DNA of 64,000 bases from Flabesymbios commensalis. Taxonomy: Eukaryota; Annelida; Polychaeta; Terebellida; Flabelligeridae. Numbering within the stretch: position 1 is the first letter of the stretch; every line of letters starts with the position of its first letter. The notes beneath the pieces are model-generated. The model was not told the origin of the DNA. It made no database searches and worked only from the letters and a program-made list of their open reading frames with translations. The stretch covers positions 21,274,052 to 21,338,051 of the forward strand of contig OZ024907.1 in NCBI GenBank assembly GCA_964017125.1, read 5' to 3'. Both the position numbers and the translations under genes were made by a program. Below, in pieces: positions 13,143 to 24,700 of this stretch.

Positions 13143-13895
13143 TATATAGATCTCTGTTGCAGTTCACTAGGTACAAATGAGTCTTCATTGACATCTGCGT
13201 GACTGGATCTGTCACAGCGCGAATGATACGTTGTTGGGAGTCGTACTGACACTACTTTATTTTATGTCTGTTTTAAATGGAATGCGAAAAATCTTAAATA
13301 ATTATAAAACGTTTCTTGTTTCTGATCGTGCTGACATGAAAAAGTCGTGGAGTTGATATTTTTTTCGAAACTGATCATTTTTCTTGTTATATTGGACTTT
13401 TTTTTCATTATGTGCTCAATTGAATGCGTGCGACTTAAAATATAACTTTTAATGCGTATGTGCAGGAGTAATGCACGCGCCCATCTATAAGCAGATAAAA
13501 ATAAAGCTTCTGCATAACTCATTCTTCCAACAGAATATGGCTAGGCCTATATTAATTAGGAATGAAGTTTTCTTTGGTGGAGATATATGTCTACATACAG
13601 ACGTTTTTTCACGTAATTATTTGTTATATTTAATTACCGGTATATATCTAATAGTCACATCTCTGTGTGAGATAACGCAATTTGTTTCGATTTAGATTAT
13701 GAGGCATGAATGGACCATGAATCGTTCTTGTCTCATAGGTAACATGCTGGACAACAGATCAATGTGTTCTTGCTCGATTCCCGGACTAAACCACCTAGTG
13801 TGGAATCTTCAAAGCAATGTTTAGTGTCCACACATGGCGCAAAGTTGACAACATATGCATTCCGCCAACAGCCAATAACTCTTTCAGACTGAATA

Positions 13896-14105
13896 CTGTA
13901 GATCTGGTAGTATTTGCGAGGTTTTAATTTTCGCGAATTTTACGAGGAGGACAAATTCGCGAATTCAAGAATCTCGCGAAAATTATTATTATAATTGCGC
14001 TACTAAGGAAAAATTAAAATTCGCGAATTATAAATTTCGTGAAAAGTCCCAAAATCTGAAATTCGCGAAAAATTAAGGACGCAAAAATGACCAGATCTAC
14101 AGTAT
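13896..14105. mobile_element. TIR MITE with TTCGCGAATT-rich interior
   Basis: Ends CTGTAGATCTGGT and ACCAGATCTACAG are inverted repeats with TA on each outer side, suggesting a TA target duplication. The inside is repeated AATTCGCGAATT-like sequence in both orientations (13930-14075). It has no coding capacity. Confidence 0.75.
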
Positions 14106-14578
14106 ACGTCTGACATGATGCGTCATTATAAGATTTTCTTTGATCGAAACAGATATCCAAAACATGGAAGACAAGGCTCACAATATACACGTACAGCTTG
14201 TCATAGAGAATGCGGTCCGTCTTTTACCCCGCCGAGGCTGAGATAACTCTTGTCATATATCACACAGTTAAGATCTGGTTAGCAGTACATCATTTTCAGA
14301 TGACTGTTTTATTGGATGACGTACATACATAGCAGATTGCTTGACTGTGGTTTTATATGAATTCCTAATTGCATTGCTTGATTTATTAATTTAATGATGA
14401 TTATTAAAAGATTTTTAAATTAATTAAATGATGATCACAGTAACCCGTACAAGGTCTTGCACATGTCTACGGACTTTTCGAATGCATCAAGAAAACCCCG
14501 GCCCTCTGTTGTTTTTGCTGCCACCTGCGAGTGATGAATTTTCGATAATTTAGATTTAAAACATTTTCCAAATAGACC

Positions 14579-14763
14579 TGATTGTGCATATGTGCTCGAA
14601 GCTGTTCAAAGGCCTGGTGTGTACAGTGCTGGTACTGTGCACTATAAAGAACCCTTTGAAGTCATTCGAAATAAGAGTAGGGCATAGTCCCGGCTTCGGG
14701 CTTCTTTCGGTTTTGATATTGCCATGATAGTGCAGAAAGCGACGTAAGTCAATATTCACTCAC
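14579..14763 (+). mobile_element. SINE family B, 5'-truncated copy
   Basis: Contains GTACTGTGCACTATAAAGAA, GGGCATAGTCCCGGCTTCGG and GTGCAGAAAGCGACGTAA, in line with the copy at 51570-51841. It is flanked by TCCAAATAGACC (14567-14578) and TCCAAAGTAGACC (14764-14776). The tRNA-like head is missing. Confidence 0.82.
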
Positions 14764-14988
14764 TCCAAAGTAGACCCATATACACCGAGAGCCTTTATTT
14801 AAAACACACCACTACATTATTTTCTTTGTTCGACCACCACACTCTAAGCCGGGGATGGCGAGTTATTGCTGATCAAGTACATACCAATTATCATGGTAGG
14901 CCTATGGTACTGTATCAGTCAGGGGTGACCGAGCTGTTGATTATGAGGGATCCTCATTATGGTTGGATGTGTTTTAAGTTAGTTAAAA

Positions 14989-15076
14989 CCCTCGGAGGTC
15001 TACATTCTTAGCTGTGGAAAAAGTCTCGGCCTCCGGCCTCGGCCTTACCACAGCTAAGAATGTAGACCTCCTCGGG
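14989..15076. repeat. Hairpin with 29-bp arms
   Basis: GGAGGTCTACATTCTTAGCT (inside 14989-15017) mirrors AGCTAAGAATGTAGACCTCC (15048-15076). The 30-bp loop is rich in CTCGGCC and GGCCTCGG, which form a second small stem. Confidence 0.88.
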
Positions 15077-15159
15077 CTTTATCCTATACAAAAGCATCTA
15101 TACATATTACTAAAATATTTGTCAGCTATACTGAAACGGTATCCAGAGAGCCCTATGAT

Positions 15160-15661
15160 TTAGCCCTTACAAAATGAAATGAAAGGCCAGGAGAACCTCC
15201 TGAGAATGGTGAGATGATTGAGATGACACTGTCCTCCAGACACAGGATTCAAAATTCGAGCCCTGGCGGTCTGAGACCGAGCACGCTACCTATCGGTCAC
15301 GGAGGCTCCCCGCAATACTGACTTTCACACGTGGATGGGGAAGAAACAGTTTTTGTTTCTTTCAAACCGCCGAGACCGGGAACCGAACCCCGAACTTTGG
15401 CGTGAACGGCAGCGGTGCTAACCACTACCCTAGTGCCCCCACCCTTTAGCCCTTACAGCGCTTGGATCGACTTTAGACGTCAGATTCTGACGTACAAAGA
15501 CGATCCCCGCACTCTAAGAGTAAAAATATTTACAATGGCCGTAGACCCATAACATATTATATGTATTCAAATGAAACGGAAAGAGCTAACTACGACATTA
15601 ATGATGATTTTAAATTGAAAATGGTCTCCATACAAACATATTTATTCGCTTTAAGGGTTAA
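15160..15661. mobile_element. TTAA-type MITE interrupted by a SINE
   Basis: The left end (TTAGCCCTTACA) is duplicated around the SINE at 15172-15444. The remainder continues GCGCTTGGATCGACTTTAGACG and ends GCTTTAAGGGTTAA at 15661. Its interior (TAGACCCATAACATA, ATGATGATTTTAAATTGAAAA) matches the copies at 34799 and 43413. The next bases, CCCTTCGACC, look like the start of another such element sharing the TTAA. Confidence 0.7.
15172..15444 (-). mobile_element. tRNA-derived SINE, family A, copy 1
   Basis: On the minus strand it begins with a tRNA-like head: A box TAGTGGTTAGCAC and B box GGGGTTCGGTTCCCGG. The body contains GGCGGTTTGAAAG, GTTTCTTCCCCATCCA and CAGGAGGTTCTCCTGGCC. It is flanked by TTTAGCCCTTACA (15159-15171 and 15445-15457), a 13-bp target duplication inside a TTAA-type MITE. 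Confidence 0.88.
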
Positions 15662-16099
15662 CCCTTCGACCTCTAAGTATTTCCAGTACCTCGCCCGTGA
15701 AGCCATGTCTCTCTCCACAAGTCACTGAATATTGCTTGAATTTGTGAAATTTAAATCCCAATAAATTTATTTTTTCACGATTTGAGATATTTTACATTTA
15801 ACAACTGGTTACACGAGTACTGATAAACACACAGAGTTGTTAATACAGTCGTCAGTAATCCAGAGATTGAGAAAATGACTTATTTGTCTGCTCAGCTACT
15901 ACAATGATATTTGACATTCAAAATTTACTGGGGTATATTGCCTCAGGTTAAGGCATAGCCCTAGTAAATATGTGTCAAATACCGATATTTTGGCCAGTTT
16001 GATCGATGTTTAGGCTATTTAGTTTTATTAAAAGGGGTCAGGACCCCCCCCCCCCCCGGATCCGCCACTGATCAGTCGTGAAAAGAATGAAACTCCAGC

Positions 16100-16380
16100 A
16101 CAGGCGGGCATCGATGGCTCCTTCTGCTCGGCTGTTGCTCGTTATCTACAGGTACCGGGTTCGAATCACGGCTGGTGTTTTCCATAATAGCTGTACATAC
16201 TTATACAATGCTCCAAGATAGTCCAAATACTTTTGAGTTTGCATTGCTGCCCGTGATAGTGGGCATTACACGATAAAGAATCCTCGAACTCGTTCCATAA
16301 GAGCAGGGCGTAGCCCATAACTCGGGTTTGCTTCCGTTGCAATATTGTCCCGATGTGCAGAAAGCAACGTTCACTCACTT
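16100..16380 (+). mobile_element. SINE family B, diverged copy with tRNA head
   Basis: ATCGATGGCTCCTTCTGC and the B box GGGTTCGAATCACGG (about 16157-16171) form the head. The body has AGAGCAGGGCGTAGCCCATA and GTGCAGAAAGCAACGT. Target duplications were not resolved. Confidence 0.75.
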
Positions 16381-16628
16381 TAGAACAACAATATGTGATG
16401 CTCTCCTGCACTAGATCATTTCGAATAAATTGTGTTTTATTTTTGTTACATGACTTGAGTGTTCGCATTGATGACGGCCCTGTCGCAATTTTGCCTCAAT
16501 GCGTAGAAAACTTTAATTTAATTATCCTATTTTGTTCAGAATTTGGATTAGATATGCAAAAGGTGTTTATTTTATTTCGGTATCTAAAAATACAGCACTC
16601 GTCCAAAGAATAAAGTGTGAATGAGCCT

Positions 16629-16823
16629 TTAACCCTTACAGCGCTGAAATATTCTGTATAAACCATGGAGACTTTGTTAGCTCTTTTCCGTTTCATTTGA
16701 ATACCTATGTTATAGATCTACGGCCACTACTAAGTATACATATATTAATTCTTTCAGTGCGGGGACCGTGTTTATACGTCAGAATCTGACGTTTACAGAC
16801 GGTCCCCGCGCTGAAAGGGTTAA
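16629..16823. mobile_element. TTAA-flanked MITE, GTCAGAATCTGAC palindrome type
   Basis: TTAACCCTTACAGCGCTGAA at the left and CGCGCTGAAAGGGTTAA at the right, 195 bp. The right half holds GGGGACCGTG...ACGTCAGAATCTGACGT...ACGGTCCCCGC. Same subfamily as 45898-46092. Confidence 0.75.
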
Positions 16824-17454
16824 ATCGATGCATGTGAAAACGAATTACGTTAGTAATTTTATCACGATCCATTCGGGTGCAATAAAAAAGTTGATTCCGA
16901 CGGTGCAAAAACAACAACATTTCTGTCATTGTAGATGAGGTCATTTTCAAACATTTTATATTTGACATTAAAAGATGTGCTATTTAAATATAATAAACCT
17001 TGTCATTAACAGTCAGATTACTAATTGATTTTCCCCAATTTAAGTTATGGATATCGTAGGAGAAAACATATTTAGATTTGTTAAATTGGAGGCGACGTTT
17101 ATTAATCTGCCGACCCTTGATGCGTCTCTTTGAAGTGATAAATAAAAAGACTTAAAAATCATGGTCTTGAATAGAATATAGAAGTTTCTGTTTTCTTTCT
17201 TTATCTGTTTCTTTTTATGGTGGTAGCGTCTGTCTAACTCGGATATCGCTCACCGTCTTTTATATATTACCTGGATCATAATATGTCTGTTCCAGCACGA
17301 CGCCTGTAATCTTTACATCATGAATAAAATAGGGGTTTACATGTCGGGATATCCCGTGGACCTGTGACAGGGTTATCTGGCCTCGTATGATTGCCGTGTG
17401 CCTTATATGGCACCATAAAGGCGCAATCTGCCTCGCAAGCTGATGCCTACTCAT

Positions 17455-17561
17455 CAAATACGGGACATTCACCTAATGCTGGCTTGATGCTGGGCAAGCG
17501 TCTGCGACGCTGGCCCAGCTTCAAACCATCATTAGGTTAACATCTCTTTGTTGACTGGGTA
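17455..17561. repeat. Fold-back palindrome, AATGCTGGC subfamily
   Basis: ACCTAATGCTGGCTTGATGC, centre GCGTCTGCGACGC, then GGCCCAGCTTCAAACC and ATCATTAGGTTAAC, ending GACTGGGTA. The arms are partly degraded. It is the last repeat before SYTL exon a. Confidence 0.78.
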
Positions 17562-17971
17562 CCACTCTGCCTCGGAGAGAAATAGCGTAGGACCAGAAAG
17601 GGCAGCCTATAATTTACAGCCTTCTCTTATACCCGCTCATTGTAGTGTATCTATTACCTGCTCTCCGTAAAGTATAAGCTATCGGCATAACATTAGGCCC
17701 AAACCTTTTGTCAGACTTTGATTCATTTTTGTTTGCTTTCTTTGTTGCCTCTACTGATACTAGCGAAGTTACATTATAATCTATAATTCACACGGGGGAT
17801 AAAATGCATTGACACATTATTTTGCAAACATTAGAAAACTACGCGCGTCATAGCTTTCGCTCTTTGTGTTAAAACGAGCCTTCTTGCGCTTCGGGTCATA
17901 GACAGATTTGAATGTCATACTCATATATTTTCATATTTTTTCCACGTTAATGGGGTGTATTTTTATTGCAG

Positions 17972-18757
17972 GAACTGCAGCTCGCGGCAGGAGTGTTTCA
18001 GAAGATTTGAGGAGAGCACTGACAAACAACAATGCTTCAGCTGGAAAAGACGCAGTGCAAGCGGGAGCGGCGAAACAAAAGGGAACGGAACGGATAAATT
18101 CTGCCGCGTTCCCTCAGGACACTGATAGGCAGCTGTTGATGGACTTGATCAGGCCTGGTATGGCTGGAGGGAGTCCTAAACAGGGCACAGTCCAGGTGCG
18201 CAGGGTGTCAACCCAGAGGTATCAGTCTGATTCCAGCTCCTCAGGAAGCGAACCCAATTCCCCGCAGCTTTCTCATAAAGACTCCATGTTCAGTGACTCA
18301 GTGCGGAGTTCCATCAGGAGTTCGCGATCGTCTGCTGCAGACAGTCTTGGCGGGATTACTGTGGTGACTGACTATGACGCTCAGAGTATGGTCAGCTATC
18401 AAGACACTCCTGACCTGCTACGTACCAACAATGCCTTGTCTCCTCTGGCCAAACGTAACCCACCCCTGACCAAGGAGATAGACCGCCGCTCTCCAGACTC
18501 AGTCATAGATCATCCCTCTAACTCTAGTCAGATTGGGGACTCCAGCTCCACGCTCAGTGAGGATCCTGATGTCTACACGGTCACTGTAGTCAGACGCCGG
18601 CAAGATTCCGGATCCAGTGGCTCAGAAGGTGAATTCGTCACTCAGAGAGTCACACAGATCCGCCATCCCAGTACGTCCAGAGATACTCATCGCACCACAT
18701 CACCTGCTCCATCCTCAAGTAGTACTGATACTCACCATAAGGCCTTCTCCAAGTCAG
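17972..18757 (+). CDS. SYTL/btsz: SYTL exon a (first exon seen)
   Basis: Acceptor TTTTATTGCAG at 17961-17971, donor AG/GTGAGT at 18758; phase 1 in and phase 1 out. It encodes about 262 residues rich in Ser, Arg and Asp, with clusters such as [11 protein letters not shown] and [12 protein letters not shown], and no recognisable fold. Because it begins in phase 1, at least one earlier coding exon is needed unless translation starts inside it. The frame stays open upstream to an ATG at 17908 whose short hydrophobic peptide resembles a signal sequence, but that stretch contains the polypyrimidine tract and I treat it as intron. A second acceptor 9 bp downstream (CTGCAG, ending 17980) would keep the frame. 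Confidence 0.85.
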
Positions 18758-21700
18758 GTGAGTGCTTCATCAGCCTGGTGTAATCAGCCTGGTGTAATCA
18801 GCCTGGTGTAATCAGTCTGGTGTAATCAGTCTGATGTAATCAGTCTGATGTAATCAGGCTGTTGTAATCAGGCTGTTGTAATCAGGCTGATGTAATCAGG
18901 CTGATGTAACCTGGCTGATGTAATTAGTCTGATGTAATCAATCTGATGTCATCATTCTGATGTAATCAGTTAATCAGTCTGATGTAATCAGTCTGATGTA
19001 ATCAGTCTGATGTAATCAGTCTGATGTAATCAGTCTGATGTAATCAGTCTGATGTATTCAGTCTGATGTAATCAGTCTGATGTAATCAGTCTGCTGTACA
19101 TGTAATCAGTCTGATAACATTGTCAGATATACTGTGAAAGAGTTTATACAAGGAGTGTAGTGTTTGGTCACTAATATTTTAAAATCACCAGTTATTGGAT
19201 AACATAATATGTTAGGCTACTTCTAATTCTTGCTTAAGCTTATTCTGTGGTATATTATCTAACTGATTGGATTGAAATAAACGTTTACATATTGTTAATG
19301 CCTTAATATTAAACCAACGCGCAGGGCGTTTCAAATTCGCCACATGCGTCACACGTGATACGCATGATATATGGCATTGCTCTTAACAAGCCACTGACAA
19401 CGATACATTTCAAAAGATCAAAATTTCCATGTTCTTAAAGGACGAGGTACGACGTTTATGTACCTTATTTTCCTGATATATAGGCCTGTAATTATATAAC
19501 ATTACCTACTTATTGCTATTTTCATTAATATTACATTATGTGCTTATGACTTCCAGGAAAACAATAACCTATTAGCCACTATTGAAAGTGGTGTTCATGA
19601 ATATGAAAACCTGGTGTAACATTTTTGCCAATTATACTAATATACACCTAACCAGCTATAAGCAGAAGAAAAGCTTCAGTGTTTGTTTTATATTTGACAT
19701 TTATTTCAATGACAGTGATAATGTAAAATCTGGATTAAAAGATAACTGTTTCCTATTGTATTATTGGTATTAACACATCCTTTATTTTATATTTTCACAC
19801 TTTAAATTGTGGTTTTGCACTTTTTTTGCATGCTGACCTTGCACAAGTGATCTGTATATAAGCTAAATATTATTATGTTTTTAATATATATTTTTGTGTT
19901 AATTTTTTTATCATCTATTATAATGAGGAGATTACGAACTCAATATATTACATAGGCCTACGTGTTTTTGACATGCCAAGTATAAAATGTAGCGTGGAAT
20001 TGTGTTTTGTTAGAAGTAAACATTTTTTGTATCTTTTTTTGTAATTATTGAAATTTGCAGTCAAAATAATGTGGGAGGGTTAATTAGGAGTAATCTATTT
20101 ATAGCCAATTATTAAAATACTATTTGTACAAGTGCTTAAATATGTTTTCGTAAAGAACGTGTATATTGAAACTTTGATGTTTTTAATATTTATTCAACCA
20201 CACAAATAGATGCTATTGGGATGACTTGGATCAGAAATAATACTTTTTGGAACCTGTAAATCTATCTTTAGATTACATTATTGTGATCAAACATTTACAT
20301 TTAAAATAAAAAATACTGTATCCCTTGTAAATGATGATTGTATAATTTACCTCTTTTTGTGTTGTTATATTTTATTTGCATGTAGTGTGTGTTGTTTGTT
20401 TTTATAGTTTGTGTTTGTTTCTACCTACTTCAGATGATCAGATCACGTGTCGGAATGAGGGCGTTGGGCCTTCTAAGGCGCATTTCTTGGCTTGTGAAGG
20501 GGACACTGGTGGGAACACTAACACACAGACAGTGCATGTTTCGGGTGCTGGGATTCGAATGGGCAATGGGCTGGATCATAGCGATAGTATCAGAAGTACA
20601 AGCAGCAAAACTTCTGATAGTAGTGACGATTTTTCTCGCACAGTCAGAACTAAGGTGGAGGCTATGCTTGCTAGTAATAATTATGTTGGACGCTCAGATT
20701 TCAAAGGTGGTCGTGCTTATCATGGTGTGGGGGTGGAGGGCTCTTCCAGCAGCAGTGGGAGCTCTACTCCAGACAGGGTGGTAGAGCCAAGGTCTAATCC
20801 TAAAGGGGTGTTGGTCACTGTGCACGATTCTGATGATCACACAAATGGTGAAGGGCAGCGCATGACATCTAAGTCACCTCACACTGTACATTTTGATGAG
20901 CTTTCTTTTCAACCCTTGGAGCATAGCTCTGACAATGATGACGCTGATATTGAAAACTCTTCTTTTGAAGACTTAGAATGGGAAGCAGAAATGCTATTTA
21001 GCAATTCGAAGACTAATATCGCAGAAAATAATGACGTAAGTGAATTAGTTGTTAACACAGAAATACCAAAGATTAAAATTATTCCCACAGTTGATGAGCT
21101 CCAAACACTGAGAGCTGACCTTGAGCAGGAACTGCAGCCCCAATGCGTTGGTGAGAATGGGCGTCCTGGAAGTCCCAGTGAAGTATTTAATGTCGGTCGT
21201 AACCTCGACCATCAAATGGAGGCCGATTACCTAGATGCCAACAATGGAGGGGACTTTTACAGAGTGAATAATTACAACTCGAGTCAGTTCAGTAAGATGT
21301 ATTTGCCTCGATCAGACGACGATGAGTCTCTCAGTGTTATATCAGAGAGAACTGAACCCATGGGATCTGATTTTTATGAAAGTGATATTTCTGATGTATC
21401 ACACGGAAGCTCCAGTAGCAGCAGCACTGAAGTTGATGAAGAACAATATATTCAAGTGTTGGTAACATCCAAAGAAACTGGTAAAAGCGGTGCGGTTTTT
21501 GAAATTGAGAAAAGCAAAGCTAAACATTTCATGAGAGGAATTAGCCCCCATCCCACAAAGGTGGAAGTCAGCCCAGTTACTAACTCTGCACCAGTTTATA
21601 ACCTGGAGGCCAATATAAAACCAAAACTGCATAATCAGGTTGACAATATAATTGTCCAAACAGAAATGTTGGAAAAGCGTGATTCGATCACTAAGCTGGC

Positions 21701-24700
21701 AGAAGATGCTCAAAGCCTGGCAGATTCTTCAATAACGGATGGTTCTATGACCGAGGAAGATGAATTCTCACAAATTCTGGAAGATAATAGGAAATACGTA
21801 ACTGAGGCTGAATTGGAGGAGATTATGAGTAGCTTCACAGAAGATCCTTCAATTAATTCCTCCTCGGATAATATATCTATTAACCAACTGTCACCAATCG
21901 ACGTCACTCACAAAAAGAAGGACAACATACCTAAGTCACCTCCAGCGATAGTCATATTTCCGGAGACTCCACGAGGGGAGTCTCCTGATGAGCGATACAA
22001 GTCCCCTGCACAATCTACCCATGTCACCCGAGGTGCTACTGGTGGTGTAGTGAAGGTAAAGAAGCCGATAAGACAGGACAGTGACCCTGTGGATGCATCT
22101 CATCTTCACCATGTGGATGAAATACAAAAGATGTTTGAAGAACCCCCCAAAATGATGGTCTGCAACAAATCTCCTCCAAAAGAGAAGTCTGTTTCAGTTC
22201 TGAGAGAGGTGCCTGTAGACACTGAAGTACTGTCTTTCAATGTGGCCAGTCCACCTAGTCATGCTGATGAAGAAAATGCACAATTGTCCCCTTCATCAGT
22301 AGAAACTTCAAATGTTAAATGTGGTCCCGTTGTAGAAACAATTGATCTTTCAGTAGATGACACTATCTCGGCGTCTCGGCTGATAACTGTACCGGATGAT
22401 CCTTCTGTTACTGACAGACAATCTTCATTCGAGTCTGTCATTTCTGTTCCTGACCAATTCAAAAATAATCATTCTGCTGAAAGAGCAGTAGATGATTCTG
22501 AAGAGTATGCACTTGGCGGTGAATCGTCTGCTTATGAAACAGTTGAACATGCTGCTAATGCATCACCCCCTTCCGGAGATAATCAGATAATTAATAATGA
22601 GCCCTGCACCCCACCCCATGATCATACCGATGCACATGTATATGCAACTGCTATTCTCAAATCTTCCACAGACAGTTTGAATTCTAGCTCTAGTGAATTA
22701 GATGTACAGATGCCCATTGCCACAGGGACCCCCATCAGCTCCAGTGAGGGATATTATGATGGCTTGCTTTCATCTATGACGGAGGGGACGCCTACACCAG
22801 GTATTGACTACAACCCAACTACCGCTTACTCAGCCATGCGGGGAGGGAATCAAGTGATGACTAGAGATGAAATACAAGATAGATCTGTCCTTCCACTATC
22901 ACAGGGTTTCTACCCTGCTCCATATCAAGATGACCCCCTTAATCCTACTATGTCTCCCTGTAGTGTTGAAAGCTCTGTCACTTCTCTTGATAGCGAGAGC
23001 AATCTTGAGAGTGAATCTGACATCGGCAAGTTATTGTTAAATTTTCCTTCTGAAGCTACTTATTATTCTCGATCCTCCAGTATGGATCCTCTCGCAGCAT
23101 TTACTAGCAGTGCCAGTGTTTTATCCACGGACACAAGGGACAGTATTTCTGATGAGGAAACATTGCATTCTTATCATGCGAGTCCTAGTAGTAGTTCTCT
23201 CCCTGACAGTTGTTACATGGAGAGTGATGGATTCACTAGCCCATGCCCCTCCTCTGTTATACCACTATTCACAAAGCGTGATTCCACAGAATCCTTGCTG
23301 GTGTTGGTGGATGATTCATCAGACACGGCACAGGAGCGTGCTAATCCTGAGCTGTTAGATGAAGATTATACTCTGAGTATGAGTCTAGGGCCCACACCTA
23401 TACCTAATGATGTAGACGAAGACATTGAGAAATCAATGCAGGCCTCTTATATGGCTCTTACTGGTACTAACATGACTAGCATGCACGCGCCTGTCTGCTT
23501 AACTAACAAATTTACAACTAAACTAACATCGCTAGATCAATTTGTAGTTAGTAGCACTGCAGATAATAAAGGGCCCACCCACCACCCCGACACCATGAGC
23601 AATGCGCAGAACATTTCACCTCGTATTCAAGGTAATTTACATTTTTGTACCCGCACCAACAATTTATTTCCTGTCGGCGTATTATAAGATCACCAGTTTG
23701 TTTCTTGGCTTACGTAACACTTCTGGCAGCTTAATCTATAATGCGTGGTAAATGTTGACGTTTTATTTTTGTTGCGTTTCATTCACTGTAGAGCTAAGCC
23801 ATATCGTATACAAGATTTGGTGATTTGATATACGCATGTTGTCTCCAGCTTTATCTTGTTTATAGGACGATTTAATTAATTTCTTTGCAAACAATTCAGG
23901 TGTAGTATAGGTTTAAAATTGGATAACTATAAGCTGTGGATCAACCATAATGATAATTAAATAATATTACATAGAAGTGTGGTCAACTGCATGTATAAGT
24001 AGATTTATCGTGACCAACAGCTATGCTTAATCCTATGTTGACCTCTCTTAAACGTCACGCTATGCAAGCAATATCCCTAGGTTTAGACGCGGTTAGCAAA
24101 TTATTTGAGCCATTCCTATAGCTTGACTAATTCACAGGGAACATATAAATCAGACTATCTAACATAAGAGTTCACGCTGTGTTAATTTGTGTTCACTCTG
24201 TTTTTATGTCTTCAATCAGTTTAAAACTAGACGGATATTTAATTACAACATGGAATGTTCCGTTTGTCACAAACAGATTTTGTTGGAAGACTATACGCAT
24301 CACCAAAGTGGTTAGTTTAAAAGTGACAGTATATTTTCGTTTAGAAACTATGTTGGTGTAAATCAATGGAGTTTTATTTTACATTATGTACTCATAACAC
24401 AACTAATACAGATACATTGGACGCATTATTTATCATATTCTTGTATTTTCTTGACATTATTACTGCGTTATGCAGATTAGACGAGATGAAAATTAGTAAC
24501 TATTCTAAATGTTTAATACTAAATGTTTAGTTCACACTCAATCCATGTTTGTCGGGTGATATTAAACAATATTTTTATTAGACTATAGTTTCAATATTTC
24601 TATTAGACTACAAATGGAAAATAAGATATAGTATATACAAAAATATCTTATTTTATTTGTTTGCTGATTTCTTCCTCCATTTGTGAAGCAGGGAATCATG

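Larger units (their letters stand above)
1..17971. other. Upstream region, no supported coding exon
   Basis: Scanned on both strands for exons of the SYTL 5' end (SHD zinc finger) and for other genes; none is convincing. Open frames here are short and mostly lie in repeats. What can be supported is listed separately: fold-back palindromes, TTAA MITEs, two SINE families and a TIR MITE. The stretches 5500-7560, 8250-10440 and 17000-17450 are plain AT-rich sequence in which I see nothing else. A frame at 6382-6152 on the minus strand is somewhat GC-richer than its surroundings but matches nothing I know. Confidence 0.6.

Noticed and set aside
16166-16468. 100-codon minus-strand open frame
   Set aside because: Overlaps the family B SINE and runs antisense to it.
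17908-17971. ATG and hydrophobic signal-like peptide in frame with SYTL exon a
   Set aside because: The stretch contains the polypyrimidine tract and acceptor of exon a. The SYTL family is not secreted, and the frame is open by chance.
18773-19113. CRISPR-like array
   Set aside because: A contiguous minisatellite with no spacers, in a eukaryotic intron.
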